Assembly (NCBI GenBank): GCA_035708065.1
Contig: DASSTC010000043.1
Location: 1-64,000 of the forward strand
From: JAICUY01 sp035708065
GTDB taxonomy: Bacteria; Chloroflexota; Limnocylindria; QHBO01
Direction: 5' to 3'
Length of the DNA stretch: 64,000 nucleotides
Part shown: positions 61,873 through 64,000 of the stretch, one piece after another
Layout: each line of letters opens with the position of its first letter
Position numbering within the stretch: position 1 is the first letter of the stretch
The notes under the pieces: model-generated
What the model saw: only the letters and a program-made list of their open reading frames with translations
What the model was told of the DNA's origin: nothing
Database searches by the model: none
Translations under genes and position numbers: made by a program

Positions 61873-63525
61873 ATGCCGCTGCTGGAGCTCAACGTCGAGA
61901 ACCTCGCGGTGCTGTCGTCGGTCCGGCTGCCGCTGGCGCCGGGCCTCACCGTCGTCACCGGCGAGACGGGCGCCGGGAAGTCGCTGGTCGTCGACGCGCT
62001 GTCGCTCGCGCTCGGCGCGCGAGCCTCTTCGGACGCGGTGCGGGCGGGGACCGATGCCGCCCGGATCGAGGCGATCTTCGACGCCGTGCCGCGCGACGCC
62101 GACGACGCCCTGGACGAGCTCGTCGAGGCCGGCGACGGCATGGTCATCGTGCGGCGCGAGGTCTCCGCCGACGGACGCTCGCTGGTGCGCGTCAACGATC
62201 GCGCGGTGACGGTCGGTGCGCTGGCGGCGCTCGGTGCGCGGCTGGCGGAGATCCACGGCCAGCACGAGCAGCAGCGCCTGTTGGATCCATCACGGCAGCT
62301 CGCGCTGCTCGATCGAGCCGGCGGGCTGGACGACCTGCGTGGCGAGGTGGCTGCTGCGCACCGCGCCTGGCGCTCGGTGGTGGCGGCCGCCGAGGAGCTG
62401 CTCACGGACGAGCGGGAACTGGCTCGGCGGGTCGAGCTGCTGCGCCACCAGGTCGACGAAATCGACGCTGCGCGGCTGCAGCCGGGCGAGGACTTGACGC
62501 TCGAGGCGGCGGTGCGTGCTGCGCAGCATGCCGAGGAGATCGCACGGGCCGCCTCCGATGCCGTCAGCGCGTTGCGCGACGATCGCGCCGGCCTGGAGGC
62601 ACTCGGGGCCGCGCTGGCCGCGCTCCATGCGGCTGCGCAGCACGACGAGCGCTTCGCCCCGCTGGTCGAGCGCGCCACCGGCCTGGTGGCCGAGGCGGAG
62701 GAGCTGGCGCGCGACGCCGCCGCGCTCGGCGAGCTGGATCTCGATCCGGCCACGCGCGTTGAGCTCGAAGAGCGCCTGGCGCTGCTCTACGACCTGCAGC
62801 GCAAGTACGGACCCTCGCTGGCCGACGTCGTGGCGTTCGGCGAGGCCGCAGCGCGCGACCTTGCAGCGCTCGAGGACCAGGCGGGGGAGCGCGAACGGCT
62901 GCGCATCGAGCAGACGCGGCTGCGCAGCGAGCTGGTCGCTGCCGCCGAGCGGCTGACGAAGGCGCGTCGCGAGGCCGCCACGCGGCTGAGCGCGCAGGTC
63001 AACGCCGAGCTGCCGCCGCTCGGCCTGGCGTCCGGGTCGTTCGACGTCGAGATCGAGCCGGCCGAGCCCGGGCCGGGCGGCGCGGACCGCCTGACATTCA
63101 CCTTCGCCCCGAATCCGGGTGAGCCGCCGCGCCCACTGGCGCGCATCGCGTCGGGTGGCGAGGCGAGCCGGCTCAGCCTGGCCCTCAAGGTCGTCCTGGC
63201 CGCGGCCGACGACACGCCGGTCCTCGTCTTCGACGAGGTCGACGCCGGCATCGGCGGCCGGAACGCCGGGGCACTCGGGGAGCGGCTCAAGGGGCTGGCG
63301 GCGCATCACCAGGTGCTGTGCGTCACCCACCTGCCGCAGATCGCGGCGTATGCCGACGCGCATGTCCACGTCGGAAAGCGTGTCGAGGACGGTCGGACGC
63401 ACACCGAGGTGCGGCTGCTCGATGCCGAGGAGCGGACCGTCGAGCTTGCGGCGATGCTCGGCGGCGCGGAAGCCGGCGACGCCGCCCTCGCCGCGGCCGA
63501 GGCGCTGCTGCGCACCGCCCGGTGA
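61873..63525 (+). CDS. recN: DNA repair protein RecN
   Basis: The protein is 550 residues, SMC-like. The N-terminal ATPase half has LNVENLAVLSSV and TGETGAGKSLVVDALSLALGA (Walker A); two long coiled-coil arms (about 150-225 and 270-370) surround a short hinge; the C-terminal half has RIASGGEASRLSLALK (signature) and VLVFDEVDAGIGGRNA (Walker B), then VTHLPQIAA. RecN acts in double-strand break repair. GTGA overlaps the start of xerD. Confidence 0.93.
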   Translation: MPLLELNVENLAVLSSVRLPLAPGLTVVTGETGAGKSLVVDALSLALGARASSDAVRAGTDAARIEAIFDAVPRDADDALDELVEAGDGMVIVRREVSADGRSLVRVNDRAVTVGALAALGARLAEIHGQHEQQRLLDPSRQLALLDRAGGLDDLRGEVAAAHRAWRSVVAAAEELLTDERELARRVELLRHQVDEIDAARLQPGEDLTLEAAVRAAQHAEEIARAASDAVSALRDDRAGLEALGAALAALHAAAQHDERFAPLVERATGLVAEAEELARDAAALGELDLDPATRVELEERLALLYDLQRKYGPSLADVVAFGEAAARDLAALEDQAGERERLRIEQTRLRSELVAAAERLTKARREAATRLSAQVNAELPPLGLASGSFDVEIEPAEPGPGGADRLTFTFAPNPGEPPRPLARIASGGEASRLSLALKVVLAAADDTPVLVFDEVDAGIGGRNAGALGERLKGLAAHHQVLCVTHLPQIAAYADAHVHVGKRVEDGRTHTEVRLLDAEERTVELAAMLGGAEAGDAALAAAEALLRTAR

Positions 63526-64000
63526 GCATCGACGATGCGATCGATGCCTTCCTGCTCGAGCTGCGCGTCGAGCGCGGGCTCTCACCGCTGACCATCGCGG
63601 CGTACCGGCGCGACCTCGGCCAGTTCGCGGCGACCGCGGACGCCGACTGGCGGCGCGACCCGCAGCCCGCGCGAGACTTCGTCGCCGCGCTGCGCCGGAA
63701 CGGTCGCCGGCCGGCGACCCAGGCACGCAAGGTCGCCGCGCTGCGCAGCTTCTACGCCTTCGCGCTGCGCGAGGGGATCATCGAGCGCGAGGTGGCGACG
63801 TTGCTCGCCACGCCGAAGCCAGGCAGCTACCTGCCCGAGGTCCTGGCCGCCGACGACGTCGTGCGCGTCCTCGACGCGCCTCCGGCCGACGATCCGGCGG
63901 GGATTCGCGACCGCGCGCTGCTCGAGCTGCTCTACGACTGCGGGCTGCGGGTCAGCGAGCTGACCGGCCTCGACCTGGACCGCGTGGACCTCGAGAAGCT
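63522..64000 (+). CDS. xerD: tyrosine recombinase XerD, 3' end outside the window
   Basis: The frame starts at a GTG overlapping the recN stop and is open to the window edge, giving 159 residues. The SAM-like N-terminal domain reads IDAFLLELRVERGLSPLTIAAYRRDL in two parts, then KVAALRSFYAFALREG and YLPEVLAADDVVRVLDAP. The first catalytic Arg is present in YDCGLRVSELTGLDLD; the other catalytic residues lie beyond the edge. Similarity in build to xerC at 18849, and the recN neighbourhood, favour XerD. Confidence 0.85.
   Translation, partial: MSIDDAIDAFLLELRVERGLSPLTIAAYRRDLGQFAATADADWRRDPQPARDFVAALRRNGRRPATQARKVAALRSFYAFALREGIIEREVATLLATPKPGSYLPEVLAADDVVRVLDAPPADDPAGIRDRALLELLYDCGLRVSELTGLDLDRVDLEK

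Overview
The window is about 64 kb of GC-rich, gene-dense bacterial chromosome. It holds 54 protein-coding genes that I can support, two of them cut by the window edges. I see no rRNA, tRNA, CRISPR array, insertion sequence or prophage. The gene set (Orn/Lys-type cell-wall genes with FemX-like transferases, LytR-CpsA-Psr protein, Tad-type pilin-like proteins, slipin/NfeD pair, DUF2652 protein, a large one-TM protein of a kind common in Chloroflexota) suggests a Chloroflexota lineage of the Limnocylindria/Ellin6529 type. That placement is inference from gene content and style; no marker RNA is present.

Layout. 1-9.6 kb: the end of a DnaB-like ATPase, a J-domain protein, HAD hydrolase, RNA phosphodiesterase, three leftward TadE/TadG-like pilus genes, a Nudix hydrolase, and the NfeD-slipin pair. 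9.6-19.8 kb: alpha/beta hydrolase, a receiver-CpaE fusion, comM-dprA, a secreted Ig-like/CAP protein, topA-xerC. 19.8-26.1 kb: a cell-wall block with murJ, murE and three FemX-like aminoacyl transferases, nearly all overlapping. 26.1-34.7 kb: rel, hisS, a leftward secreted cyanophycinase-like protein, a DUF2652-SRPBCC protein and aspS. 34.8-48.6 kb: LCP protein, iscS-like-mnmA, small membrane proteins, alaS, an actin-like ATPase, a bitopic membrane protein, ruvX, mltG, Xaa-Pro peptidase, efp. 48.8-51 kb: xseA-xseB and a SecD-like lipoprotein. 51.1-57.3 kb: a four-gene metabolic operon led by an ASRT-family (sensory rhodopsin transducer-like) protein, with a TPP enzyme, an enolase-superfamily enzyme and a FAD/Fe-S oxidoreductase. 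57.3-64 kb: GNAT, dxs, tlyA, a ribbon-helix-helix regulator, nadK, recN and the start of xerD.

Most genes run rightward and many neighbours overlap by ATGA, GTGA or TGATG, so much of the window is translationally coupled. At unit starts there is often a TANNNT-type -10 hexamer only 6-10 nt before the start codon and no Shine-Dalgarno sequence, which points to frequent leaderless transcripts.

Three signals are not explained by the genes. First, the octamer ACCGATGC/GCATCGGT occurs about 40 times in all reading frames and between genes, against about two or three expected from composition. Second, three 11-nt phased repeats sit exactly 6 nt before a -10 hexamer in front of both comM-dprA and topA-xerC, like a shared OmpR/PhoB-type activator box. 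Third, three 17-nt dyad repeats lie in the aspS leader. The ASRT-led operon is the best candidate for an uncharacterised pathway.
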